A DNA stretch of 6,984 nucleotides, taken from assembly GCA_913044145.1 (NCBI GenBank), contig CAJWOD010000076.1, positions 1 through 6,984 of the forward strand. Reading direction: 5' to 3'. Every line of letters begins with the position of its first letter. The stretch's first letter is position 1. The notes under the pieces were generated by a model. That model did no database searches and was not told the origin of the DNA. It was given only the letters and a program-made list of their open reading frames with translations. The stretch is from an uncultured Nitrospina sp. (GTDB lineage: Bacteria > Nitrospinota > Nitrospinia > Nitrospinales > VA-1). Below are positions 1-5,886 of this stretch, piece after piece. The position numbers and the translations under genes are program-made.

Positions 1-377
1 CTGCCATCTCTAAAGGGCTCTTGGTCCTTTTTGGTGTAGAAAAACACGATGATGAGGAAAAAGCGATATTTCTCGCTGACAAAACACTGAATTTAAGAGT
101 TTTTCCTGATGGAAAGGGAAAGATGAGTCTTTCTTGTATGGATATTTGTGGGGAAATTTTGGTAGTGTCGCAATTTACTCTAGCTGGCGATTGTAGTAAG
201 GGGCGTCGACCCGGATTCGATAATGCTGCGCCTCCCGATGTTGCTCAATTTCTATATCAAAAATTTGTCCAACAAATTTCTCAATCGAGGCTTAAGGTTG
301 CGACTGGTAAGTTTGGAGTAGACATGCAAGTGGAGTTGATCAATGACGGCCCTGTTACTTTTACTCTTGAGCGTTAG
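1..377 (+). CDS. dtd: D-aminoacyl-tRNA deacylase (5' end outside the window)
   Basis: This enzyme hydrolyses the ester bond of tRNAs wrongly charged with D-amino acids (and with glycine on tRNA-Ala), a cytosolic chiral-proofreading step in translation. The reading frame is open from base 3 with no start codon of its own, and 124 residues are visible. Known family members are about 145 residues and begin with a conserved strand of roughly 22 residues that is missing here, so the gene is cut by the window edge. Visible family hallmarks are GLLVLFGVE at the left, LVVSQFTLAGD (the SQFTL motif lining the active site), KGRRPGF, and the C-terminal NDGPVTF, which contains the Gly-cisPro dipeptide that excludes L-amino acids. 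An internal TTG at 21 should not be taken as the start because the conserved reading continues upstream of it. The TAG stop lies 5 bases from the convergent nuoN stop. Identification is firm; upstream partners are not visible. Confidence 0.95.
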   Translation, partial: AISKGLLVLFGVEKHDDEEKAIFLADKTLNLRVFPDGKGKMSLSCMDICGEILVVSQFTLAGDCSKGRRPGFDNAAPPDVAQFLYQKFVQQISQSRLKVATGKFGVDMQVELINDGPVTFTLER

Positions 378-382
378 TTAGC

Positions 383-1909
383 CTAGAAAGGGATTGCCCC
401 CCGGGCTAATTCCATTAGAGAAGATGGGAACAGACCAATTACAAGGACAGCGATTGAACTCACGGTAACAAGTGCCCGCATTCCTATATGTTTAATAGGT
501 TCAGGGGCTGATTCATCTTCGTGGAAATACATCATAACAATGACGCGTAGGTAGAAATAAACGGAAATAATACTGGCCACTACGGCTAAAACGGTAATAA
601 GGATGTAACCTTTTTTGATGGCCGCATAGAATAAAAATAGTTTACCGAAAAATCCAGCTGTTGGCGGGAATCCTGCTAAAGAAACCATAAATAAGCTCAT
701 AGCGGCGGCAAGGAACGGGCTGCGTTTTGCTAACCCTTTAAATCGGTTGATGGAGTTCCCTGCCAGGCCTTCCCCTTCCATCATAAACACAATAGCAAAT
801 GCACCAATATTCATAAATAAATAGACGGCAAGATAAAAAAGTATGCTGGCCATACCTTCTTGGGTATTTGTAACGATTCCAATCAAAAGATAGCCGGCGT
901 GCGCAACACCGGAATAAGCCAACATTCGTTTGAGGTCGTCTTGAAAAATAGCTGCTGTATTCCCGACCAACATGGTTAATACGGATGCCCCAAATAGAAT
1001 AGGCATCCAGACTTTGTCCAAGTCAGAGAAGGAAGTGAAAAAAATTCGAGCGATAACTGCAAAGACTGCAGCTTTTGTCGCAACGGACATGAATCCAGTT
1101 ATGGGTGTGGGAGCCCCCTGGTAGACGTCTGGTGTCCATGAATGAAAGGGTACCAGTGAAACCTTGAAAGCGAGACCGCAGAACATCAACCCCAATCCGA
1201 TAAAGACCAGCGTATTTTTTGTATAGGGGTTTTCTTCGGTTAACTGACCAATGAGCCGTATTTCGGTAGTTCCGCTTCCTGCATAAATTAAAGCCATACC
1301 GTAGACCAGAACAGCAGATGCGAATGCCCCAGTCAGCATATATTTGACGGCTGATTCTTGTGATGACGCCGTTTCCCAACTCAGTTCGGTTGCAGTGTTT
1401 GGACCTTCTTTTCCTGTCCCGTGTTTGGCTGAAAAACCACAAAGGATGTAAAGGGAGATGGAGAACAACTCCAAAGACAAAAATACGGTAATTAAATTAC
1501 CAGATTTAGCCAGAAACATCATGCCTGCAATAGCCATCAACAGCAAAGTAAAATATTCTGCTTTATTTTCATGATCCTCTTGAGGGTAGCGAACTGATCC
1601 AAAAATTGGAAATAGGGCCATGCCTAAGATGATTAAATTAAATGTGAGGGAAAACCGGTCGTTGATGAGGGCGTGGCTAAATATTTCTGGGTTATTGCTG
1701 TTTGTTACTGTTGGAGCATCTATCCAGAGAATGAGACTGAGAACAGTAGCTGAACCAACTCCTGCGAAACTGAACATTGATAAGAAGTTGTTGTGGTCCA
1801 ATTCCTTTTTTAGCCCCGCGAGAAGCATTACAAAGGCAGTGCTAAGGATAATAAACTCGGGTCCAATTGCTACCCAGTTCATGTCATCGAAATTGATCGT
1901 GAATTCCAT
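383..1909 (-). CDS. nuoN: NADH-quinone oxidoreductase subunit N
   Basis: This is one of the three antiporter-like membrane subunits of respiratory complex I, which carries protons across the cytoplasmic membrane as NADH is oxidised and quinone reduced. The 508-residue product is hydrophobic throughout, with about fourteen likely membrane segments, and carries the proton-antiporter (Proton_antipo_M) domain. Expected charged channel residues are present: Glu147 in FLSLELFSISLY, Lys189 in ESAVKYML, Lys249 in LAFKVSLVPFHSW, Lys279 in VATKAAVF and Lys423 in GFFGKLFLF. The motif PFHSWTPDVYQGAPTPITG (254-272) is diagnostic. It is slightly longer than E. coli NuoN (485), partly through a polar loop at about 161-185. 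The ATG at 1909 is the only good start: an in-frame stop lies 15 bases upstream, and a weak GAGA ribosome site sits 7 bases before it. The gene is monocistronic here, with a divergent gene upstream and dtd convergent downstream. Confidence 0.96.
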   Translation of the reverse strand: MEFTINFDDMNWVAIGPEFIILSTAFVMLLAGLKKELDHNNFLSMFSFAGVGSATVLSLILWIDAPTVTNSNNPEIFSHALINDRFSLTFNLIILGMALFPIFGSVRYPQEDHENKAEYFTLLLMAIAGMMFLAKSGNLITVFLSLELFSISLYILCGFSAKHGTGKEGPNTATELSWETASSQESAVKYMLTGAFASAVLVYGMALIYAGSGTTEIRLIGQLTEENPYTKNTLVFIGLGLMFCGLAFKVSLVPFHSWTPDVYQGAPTPITGFMSVATKAAVFAVIARIFFTSFSDLDKVWMPILFGASVLTMLVGNTAAIFQDDLKRMLAYSGVAHAGYLLIGIVTNTQEGMASILFYLAVYLFMNIGAFAIVFMMEGEGLAGNSINRFKGLAKRSPFLAAAMSLFMVSLAGFPPTAGFFGKLFLFYAAIKKGYILITVLAVVASIISVYFYLRVIVMMYFHEDESAPEPIKHIGMRALVTVSSIAVLVIGLFPSSLMELARGAIPF

Positions 1910-1969
1910 ACTTAAATCTCTGCATTATCAGTTCTTGAGCAAACTTAACCCAGTATAATTAGGGGGTGT

Positions 1970-1996
1970 TTTATAGCATTTCCAGCCTTTTTGCAA
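1970..1996 (-). promoter_or_regulatory. Probable extended -10 promoter for nuoN
   Basis: Read on the minus strand, TGC-TATAAA (1978-1970) is an extended -10 element with a 5/6 match in its hexamer. It is preceded, after a 15-base spacer, by TTGCAA (1996-1991), a 4/6 match to the -35 consensus. The spacer is short, which extended -10 promoters tolerate. Transcription would begin near 1963 and leave a leader of roughly 54 bases before the nuoN ATG. This fits nuoN being transcribed alone. It is a by-eye call; a second TATACT on the same strand at 1957-1952 has no good -35. Confidence 0.4.
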
Positions 1997-2094
1997 CCCC
2001 TCACTATTTGCCCGATACTAGCGAAGATTTTTTCTTGTTAAGCGGACGATTTCCAGTCAGAATAGAGAACTTTTTAAAACTCTATATGAGATTT

Positions 2095-2099
2095 GGAGG
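2095..2099 (+). promoter_or_regulatory. Shine-Dalgarno GGAGG deciding a TTG start
   Basis: A full GGAGG lies 5 bases upstream of an in-frame TTG at 2105. An earlier in-frame TTG at 2093 overlaps the GGAGG itself and cannot be served by it. The ribosome site therefore favours TTG 2105 as the true start of the 407-residue protein. Confidence 0.75.
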
Positions 2100-2104
2100 T
2101 TTTT

Positions 2105-3328
2105 TTGGATACAAGCGAGGCACGCGCACATCTGAATTATCTTTTAACGTTAGGGCTACGTCGCGAAGAGGCATTTGGCCCCATGGCGCTAAATTTCATC
2201 AAGGAAGATGCTTTTGAAAAATCAGGTCTTTTACCCGAGGAACAATTCAGTCTCATAATGGCTACTGTTCAGGCTTTGGCAGAAGAGCCAAAACGCTACA
2301 ATATGAAATTGGAGATGTTGAAACGGGCGGTAGGCCTTCTCGAAAAAACTTCATTTAATGATCCGCAACTTGCCCGACAGCTTAACCAAGACGTTAAAAA
2401 AACTGAAGCAGAACTAGGGATCTATAATGAAGCTATGCGTCCTACTAAAAGTGGAGCGCAGGATAAACAAAAACTCATTGTGCAATGTGACGCGCCGGAA
2501 TATTTTTTGGACATCGCCCAGAAACGGGCTACCGCCTATTATCAGAATAAATTTGGTTTGAGTAAGGAGTCTAAAACCGCCCAACATTTTGGTGGAGGTG
2601 CGAGAAAATTTGACCCGAATAACAAAGATTTACAAAAAGAATTTCCCGGAGCCTGTGCCCCCTTTATGAATTCCCGGACCAATGCTTTTCACCTGATGAT
2701 GCCTTTTGATTTAAAAATCAGTAGAACACCTGAAGATCCTTTAGATGCAGGTATGCGCGCCTATTATGCAAAGATGGGTTATTCGTTTCCGCTTGGGTTT
2801 GAAATGGGAAAGATTTGCAGTTATCAGGATGGGGAAATATTGGACATTCCTTTGGACGACCCAAACCTTTTATTTTTATCTGTGTCTAAAATTAAAGAAA
2901 AGGAATTTCGTGCTGCAGACTACCCAGGAACTCCAGAAGTGCCATTCGAATATGCATATCCGCGCGCAGTCTTGGAGCGCACGGGAACTTTGGGACCCTA
3001 TGTGCAACTAGTTGCTAATTTCAAGATATGGTTTGATGCTTCTCAGGTTTCAATCCTAATCCAGGGAGCTCCAGACCTATATGAGTATGGGTTGCAAGGT
3101 GGTTCGGGGATGATGGTACGTAGTCACGCTGCAGATAAGGTACCTGCTTATGCTGAAAACACATCACAATCTTGGCAGGAAGGGTTGAGTTTTAATTTTG
3201 CAAATATCCATCTTATTTTAAACTCAGATACCGAGTCGGCAATGGTACCTTATAATACACCGCTTTTTACTGTTTACCCTGTGCATCCAATACAGAATTT
3301 TCAATGGACAAGCGTATCGGGTGCCTAA
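2105..3328 (+). CDS. Unrecognised 407-residue two-part cytosolic protein
   Basis: I do not recognise this protein with confidence. There is no signal peptide or membrane segment, so it is probably cytosolic. Residues 1 to about 112 look entirely helical and charged (for example EARAHLNYLLTLGLRREEAF), followed by a short Pro/Gly/Ser linker. From about 180 to the end the protein looks beta-rich and aromatic: GACAPFMNSRTNAFHLMMPF (183-202), LVANFKIWFD (302-311), SILIQGAPDLYEYG, LSFNFANIHLIL and LFTVYPV (387-393). That order of elements resembles what I recall of DUF6065 domains (a strand ending in a proline-rich turn, an 'R/K-x-W/F-x-T/D-P-G' hairpin, a closing 'F-x-V-F-P-V' strand), but this is a memory-based remote similarity. 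The TTG start at 2105 is chosen from the GGAGG 5 bases upstream; the next in-frame ATG, at 2183, would remove part of the first helices. The gene is convergent with the ABC-F gene, 29 bases away, and appears monocistronic. Confidence 0.88.
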   Translation: MDTSEARAHLNYLLTLGLRREEAFGPMALNFIKEDAFEKSGLLPEEQFSLIMATVQALAEEPKRYNMKLEMLKRAVGLLEKTSFNDPQLARQLNQDVKKTEAELGIYNEAMRPTKSGAQDKQKLIVQCDAPEYFLDIAQKRATAYYQNKFGLSKESKTAQHFGGGARKFDPNNKDLQKEFPGACAPFMNSRTNAFHLMMPFDLKISRTPEDPLDAGMRAYYAKMGYSFPLGFEMGKICSYQDGEILDIPLDDPNLLFLSVSKIKEKEFRAADYPGTPEVPFEYAYPRAVLERTGTLGPYVQLVANFKIWFDASQVSILIQGAPDLYEYGLQGGSGMMVRSHAADKVPAYAENTSQSWQEGLSFNFANIHLILNSDTESAMVPYNTPLFTVYPVHPIQNFQWTSVSGA

Positions 3329-3357
3329 TACTAAATGAAAAAGAAATTTGAGTGGCT

Positions 3358-4944
3358 TTAACCATCGGCCTGGGCTTTTTGGCGTTCCAATGCGCGTAAT
3401 TTTCGGGCTTCCTTTTTATTCATTTTAGTTTTTACTTTTTTCTCGGAGACGGGTTCTTCCTCCCAGCCGACTTTTTCGAGAAAGTCTTCGTAACCCCCAT
3501 GAAAATATTCCGCGCGACCTCGGTGAAATATGATTAAATTTTTAGCCAGAGCTTTAAGTATTAGTTCGGAATGGGTTACGATTACCAAAGCACCTGCATA
3601 ATCACTCAGCTCTTCGATTAAGCATTCAATAGATTCTACATCGAGATGATGAGAAGGTTCATCTAGCAACAAAAGGTTTGTTGGGTGTGAAATTATTTTT
3701 CCAAGTAACACACGACTTCTTTCTCCTCCAGATAGTACGCTCACCTTTTTTTTTGCCATATCCCCCTCAAACATCATGGCTCCACATATACTATGTGCGG
3801 CTTGCAATGAAAGGCTTGGGTTAGAGCGGAGTATCTCTTGAAGTACCTGGTTCTGAGATTCGAGTCGATCGATATTGGTTTGACCAAAATGACCGAGGCT
3901 TGCCGAAGGATGTGGAATGATTTCTCCCGCAGTTGAGGTCAATTCCCCGGCCAGACAATTTAATAAAGTAGATTTACCTTTGCCATTGGCTCCAATAATT
4001 CCTATCCGGTCATTACGGGCAATAGAAAACGTGATGTCTGAAAAAATATAGTCTGCAGGTTTTCCATTGTATGCGAAAGAAAGATTTTTGACATTCATAA
4101 TGGTTTTTCCAGGACAGGGGAGATGATTGAATCGGAAACCTAAATTTTTCTCAGTGCTTAACTTTTCCATGGTTCCCATTTTTTCCATCATCTTTAAGCG
4201 AGATTGAGCCATCGTCGCTTTTGAAGCTTTGGCCCGAAACCGGTCCACTAGGTTCTGCATTTCTTTACGTTTATTTTCCAGGTTTTTTCGGGTTTGCTCA
4301 TACGTTTCTTCTTCCTGAATAATCATTTCATAGAATTTTATGGTGCCCCCTTTAACTTTTTTAGCCTGCTTGCGATGCAGGCCCAGGGTGTGAGTGGTGA
4401 CCTTATCCATAAAATCACGATCATGAGTGATCAAAATCATTTCACCGGGCCATTTGTTCAGATACTCCTTAAGCCAGCGAAGCGAAAGGATGTCGAGATA
4501 GTTGGTTGGTTCATCTAGTAAAAGCATATTGGGGTCAGCCAATAACGCTTTACATAGGTTAATGCGTACTTGAAAACCCCCGCTGAAGGTGGCGGGATCT
4601 TTCTTAAAATCTTTCTCTGAAAAACCCAGTCCAGAAAGAATTATTTCAGCTTTGTAATGGTCCCATTGTTTTTCAGCGGGCAAGGCTTCGATGCATTCCT
4701 TGAGAACGGTGGGTTGTGTGAAATGGATGTGCTGTTCTAAGGCTCCAATTCGATATCCTTTCGGGGTTGAAAGAGTTCCAGAATCATATTTTTCATTCCC
4801 CAGAATCATTTTGAACAATGTTGATTTGCCCGTGCCATTTTTGCCTACTAAACCAATTCGTTCACCTGGATTGATTAAAAATGACACGCTGTTAAATAGA
4901 ACCTGAGGCCCAAAAGATTTTTCTAAGTTACTCGCTATGATCAT
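3358..4944 (-). CDS. ABC-F family ATPase (translational, ribosome-associated type)
   Basis: A 528-residue soluble protein with two ABC nucleotide-binding domains and no transmembrane segments, as in ABC-F factors (EttA, Uup, YheS, YbiT types) that bind the ribosomal E site and help stalled or slow ribosomes. Domain 1: Walker A GKNGTGKST (34-42), signature FSGGFQVR (120-127), Walker B LLLDEP with Glu145, NYLD, H-loop His174. The charged linker (about 205-262, including RFRAKASKATMAQSRLK) is the diagnostic ABC-F interdomain helix pair. Domain 2: Walker A GANGKGKST (318-326), signature LSGGERSR (404-411), Walker B LLLLDEP with Glu429, H-loop His458. A basic tail with NKKEARK closes it. Domain 2 reads DEPSHHLD where DEPTNHLD is usual, and THSE where SHDR is usual. 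The linker wording is nearest YheS/YdiF types, but I cannot fix the subfamily or exclude antibiotic protection. The start lies 23 bases after the upstream gene's stop and lacks a visible Shine-Dalgarno, suggesting translational coupling. Confidence 0.95.
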   Translation of the reverse strand: MIIASNLEKSFGPQVLFNSVSFLINPGERIGLVGKNGTGKSTLFKMILGNEKYDSGTLSTPKGYRIGALEQHIHFTQPTVLKECIEALPAEKQWDHYKAEIILSGLGFSEKDFKKDPATFSGGFQVRINLCKALLADPNMLLLDEPTNYLDILSLRWLKEYLNKWPGEMILITHDRDFMDKVTTHTLGLHRKQAKKVKGGTIKFYEMIIQEEETYEQTRKNLENKRKEMQNLVDRFRAKASKATMAQSRLKMMEKMGTMEKLSTEKNLGFRFNHLPCPGKTIMNVKNLSFAYNGKPADYIFSDITFSIARNDRIGIIGANGKGKSTLLNCLAGELTSTAGEIIPHPSASLGHFGQTNIDRLESQNQVLQEILRSNPSLSLQAAHSICGAMMFEGDMAKKKVSVLSGGERSRVLLGKIISHPTNLLLLDEPSHHLDVESIECLIEELSDYAGALVIVTHSELILKALAKNLIIFHRGRAEYFHGGYEDFLEKVGWEEEPVSEKKVKTKMNKKEARKLRALERQKAQADG

Positions 4945-4967
4945 GATTGTTTAGGAAGAGAGATGAA

Positions 4968-5483
4968 TTATTTAATTTCTTCAATGCAGGCTTCTATATC
5001 TTTGCTGATGACTTTTTGTATTTCGCTTTTTAAAGCCTCGTTGAATTCATTTATGCTATTTTCATCACAATTCTCGATTTTCCAATCATAACCATCGAAA
5101 GGATTTTCGCATAAAGTTTTGATTTCAGTGATTGCTTCTTCCCGGGAGGTAGATTTTAAGGGGGCTTCTAAGTTGGTATTTACCAAAATATGACTGACAT
5201 TTAAATCATAATGGGCTGTGAATCCATCCCAGAAGATATTCTCATCTGTTTCTTCCTGGTCGATTCTCTCTACAATTTTTTCGGTTAATTTGTTGTCAAA
5301 ATTGTTGATACCACCGTCTTCGCATCCTTCTATCTTCCACTCATAATCTTTAAATAGGTCCTTTTTCTCCACCATTCGTTCAACTTCCTTATTCGCTTCT
5401 TCTTTGGTGGTTCGCGATTTTAGACGAACTTCAAGATTGCTATAGACATGAACGTTTCGAACTATTACCTTAAAATTTACCAT
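4968..5483 (-). CDS. Acidic 171-residue protein with an internal domain duplication
   Basis: I do not recognise the family. The protein is acidic, soluble and built from two diverged copies of one unit of about 70 residues. Copy 1 (about 4-74) and copy 2 (about 92-159) share an opening strand, NLEVRLKS versus NLEAPLKS, a helix with KEEA versus REEA, the block DYEWKIEGC (46-54) versus GYDWKIENC (131-139), then INNF versus INEF and a closing amphipathic helix with matching Leu/Ile positions. The pattern (strand, hairpin, helix, 'DYxWKIE' strand, helix) recalls small beta-alpha proteins of unknown function common in bacteria and phages; that is inference. A linker rich in Asp/Glu with FWDGF separates the copies. 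The ATG at 5483 has GAGG 7 bases upstream. The gene lies 23 bases before the ABC-F gene on the same strand and is probably its operon partner. The paired Cys54 and Cys139 sit at equivalent positions. Confidence 0.87.
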   Translation of the reverse strand: MVNFKVIVRNVHVYSNLEVRLKSRTTKEEANKEVERMVEKKDLFKDYEWKIEGCEDGGINNFDNKLTEKIVERIDQEETDENIFWDGFTAHYDLNVSHILVNTNLEAPLKSTSREEAITEIKTLCENPFDGYDWKIENCDENSINEFNEALKSEIQKVISKDIEACIEEIK

Positions 5484-5488
5484 TTTTA

Positions 5489-5503
5489 ATCCTCGATATC
5501 CTC
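5489..5503 (-). promoter_or_regulatory. Duplicated GAGGAT ribosome-site motif before the 171-residue gene
   Basis: On the minus strand, GAGGAT occurs twice (5503-5498 and 5494-5489), 9 bases apart. The proximal copy places GAGG 7 bases before the ATG at 5483 and is the likely Shine-Dalgarno. The distal copy is too far away to serve this start and may be chance. Confidence 0.55.
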
Positions 5504-5591
5504 AACTTATATTTAAAGTCTCTAGCTGAGCAGAGTTGAATATGCATTTAGTTGTATATATTACTTTCAATAGTTAGAGATAAAAAATTGC

Positions 5592-5609
5592 AAAAGGATT
5601 TAACCTTTT
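5592..5609. repeat. Short perfect inverted repeat in the divergent spacer
   Basis: AAAAGG (5592-5597) and CCTTTT (5604-5609) are perfect inverted arms around a 6-base ATTTAA centre. It lies between the divergent 171-residue and 60-residue genes and just upstream of a possible plus-strand -35 element. It is too A/T-rich for a strong RNA hairpin and has no T-tract, so an operator-like site is more plausible than a terminator. In AT-rich sequence it may equally be chance. Confidence 0.3.
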
Positions 5610-5615
5610 CGGAGC

Positions 5616-5644
5616 TTGACGAGGGACTTTAATTAAGGTTTACT
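5616..5644 (+). promoter_or_regulatory. Possible sigma-70-type promoter for the 60-residue gene
   Basis: TTGACG (5616-5621, 5/6 to the -35 consensus) is followed after exactly 17 bases by TTTACT (5639-5644, 4/6 to the -10 consensus, lacking the important second-position A). Transcription would start near 5651 and give a leader of about 50 bases. The spacing is ideal but the -10 is poor. Confidence 0.35.
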
Positions 5645-5703
5645 AGTATTCAGTTTATTTTATAAAAACACCCGAAAAAAGTTTAAATCATAGACATTTA
5701 GTT

Positions 5704-5886
5704 ATGACCAAAAGACATAAGACGCCAAAGATGGCTCAGTTCCTCAAAGATAATAAGGACAGCCTTGATGAGTTTGGTAAGCATAAAGGCGACAAGTATG
5801 TGCGGGAGCCATGGATGCTAAAAGCCAATCCCGCAGGTGAGCACACAATGGAAATTGAGGTAGAGGACGACCAGAGTGGAAATTAG
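5704..5886 (+). CDS. Small charged hypothetical protein, 60 residues
   Basis: I do not recognise this product. It is hydrophilic, with a basic N-terminus (TKRHKTPK), a charged middle (DNKDSLDEFGKHKGDKYVREPW) and an acidic tail (MEIEVEDDQSG). It has no membrane segment, signal peptide or cysteine. The frame has an ATG at 5704 but no recognisable Shine-Dalgarno; an alternative ATG at 5731 would give 51 residues and is no better supported. The ordered charge pattern, the single Trp in REPWML and the fit into an otherwise empty interval between two genes favour a real gene, as does a candidate promoter upstream. Its TAG stop interlocks with the stop codon of the convergent aminotransferase. Function is unknown. 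Confidence 0.55.
   Translation: MTKRHKTPKMAQFLKDNKDSLDEFGKHKGDKYVREPWMLKANPAGEHTMEIEVEDDQSGN

Noticed and set aside
393..410. Possible hairpin (GCCC/GGGC with flanking ATT/AAT) just after dtd, as a terminator
   Set aside because: The stem is short with a bulge, lies inside the nuoN coding end and has no following T-tract on either strand.
1023..1442. Open frame of 139 codons on the minus strand
   Set aside because: It lies wholly inside nuoN in another frame; its Arg/Cys/Ser-rich product has the look of a shadow translation.
1620..1958. Open frame of 112 codons on the plus strand
   Set aside because: It is antisense to the 5' half of nuoN and has no family resemblance or ribosome site.
1966..2217. 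Open frame of 83 codons on the plus strand
   Set aside because: It overlaps the promoter region and the start of the 407-residue gene in another frame and has no coding character.
3329..3357. Terminator between the convergent 407-residue and ABC-F genes
   Set aside because: The 29-base gap has A- and T-rich runs but no stem of useful length.
4294..4906. Two plus-strand open frames (4294-4518 and 4691-4906)
   Set aside because: Both are antisense to conserved ABC-F coding sequence, and their products are mirror images of that gene's codon use.
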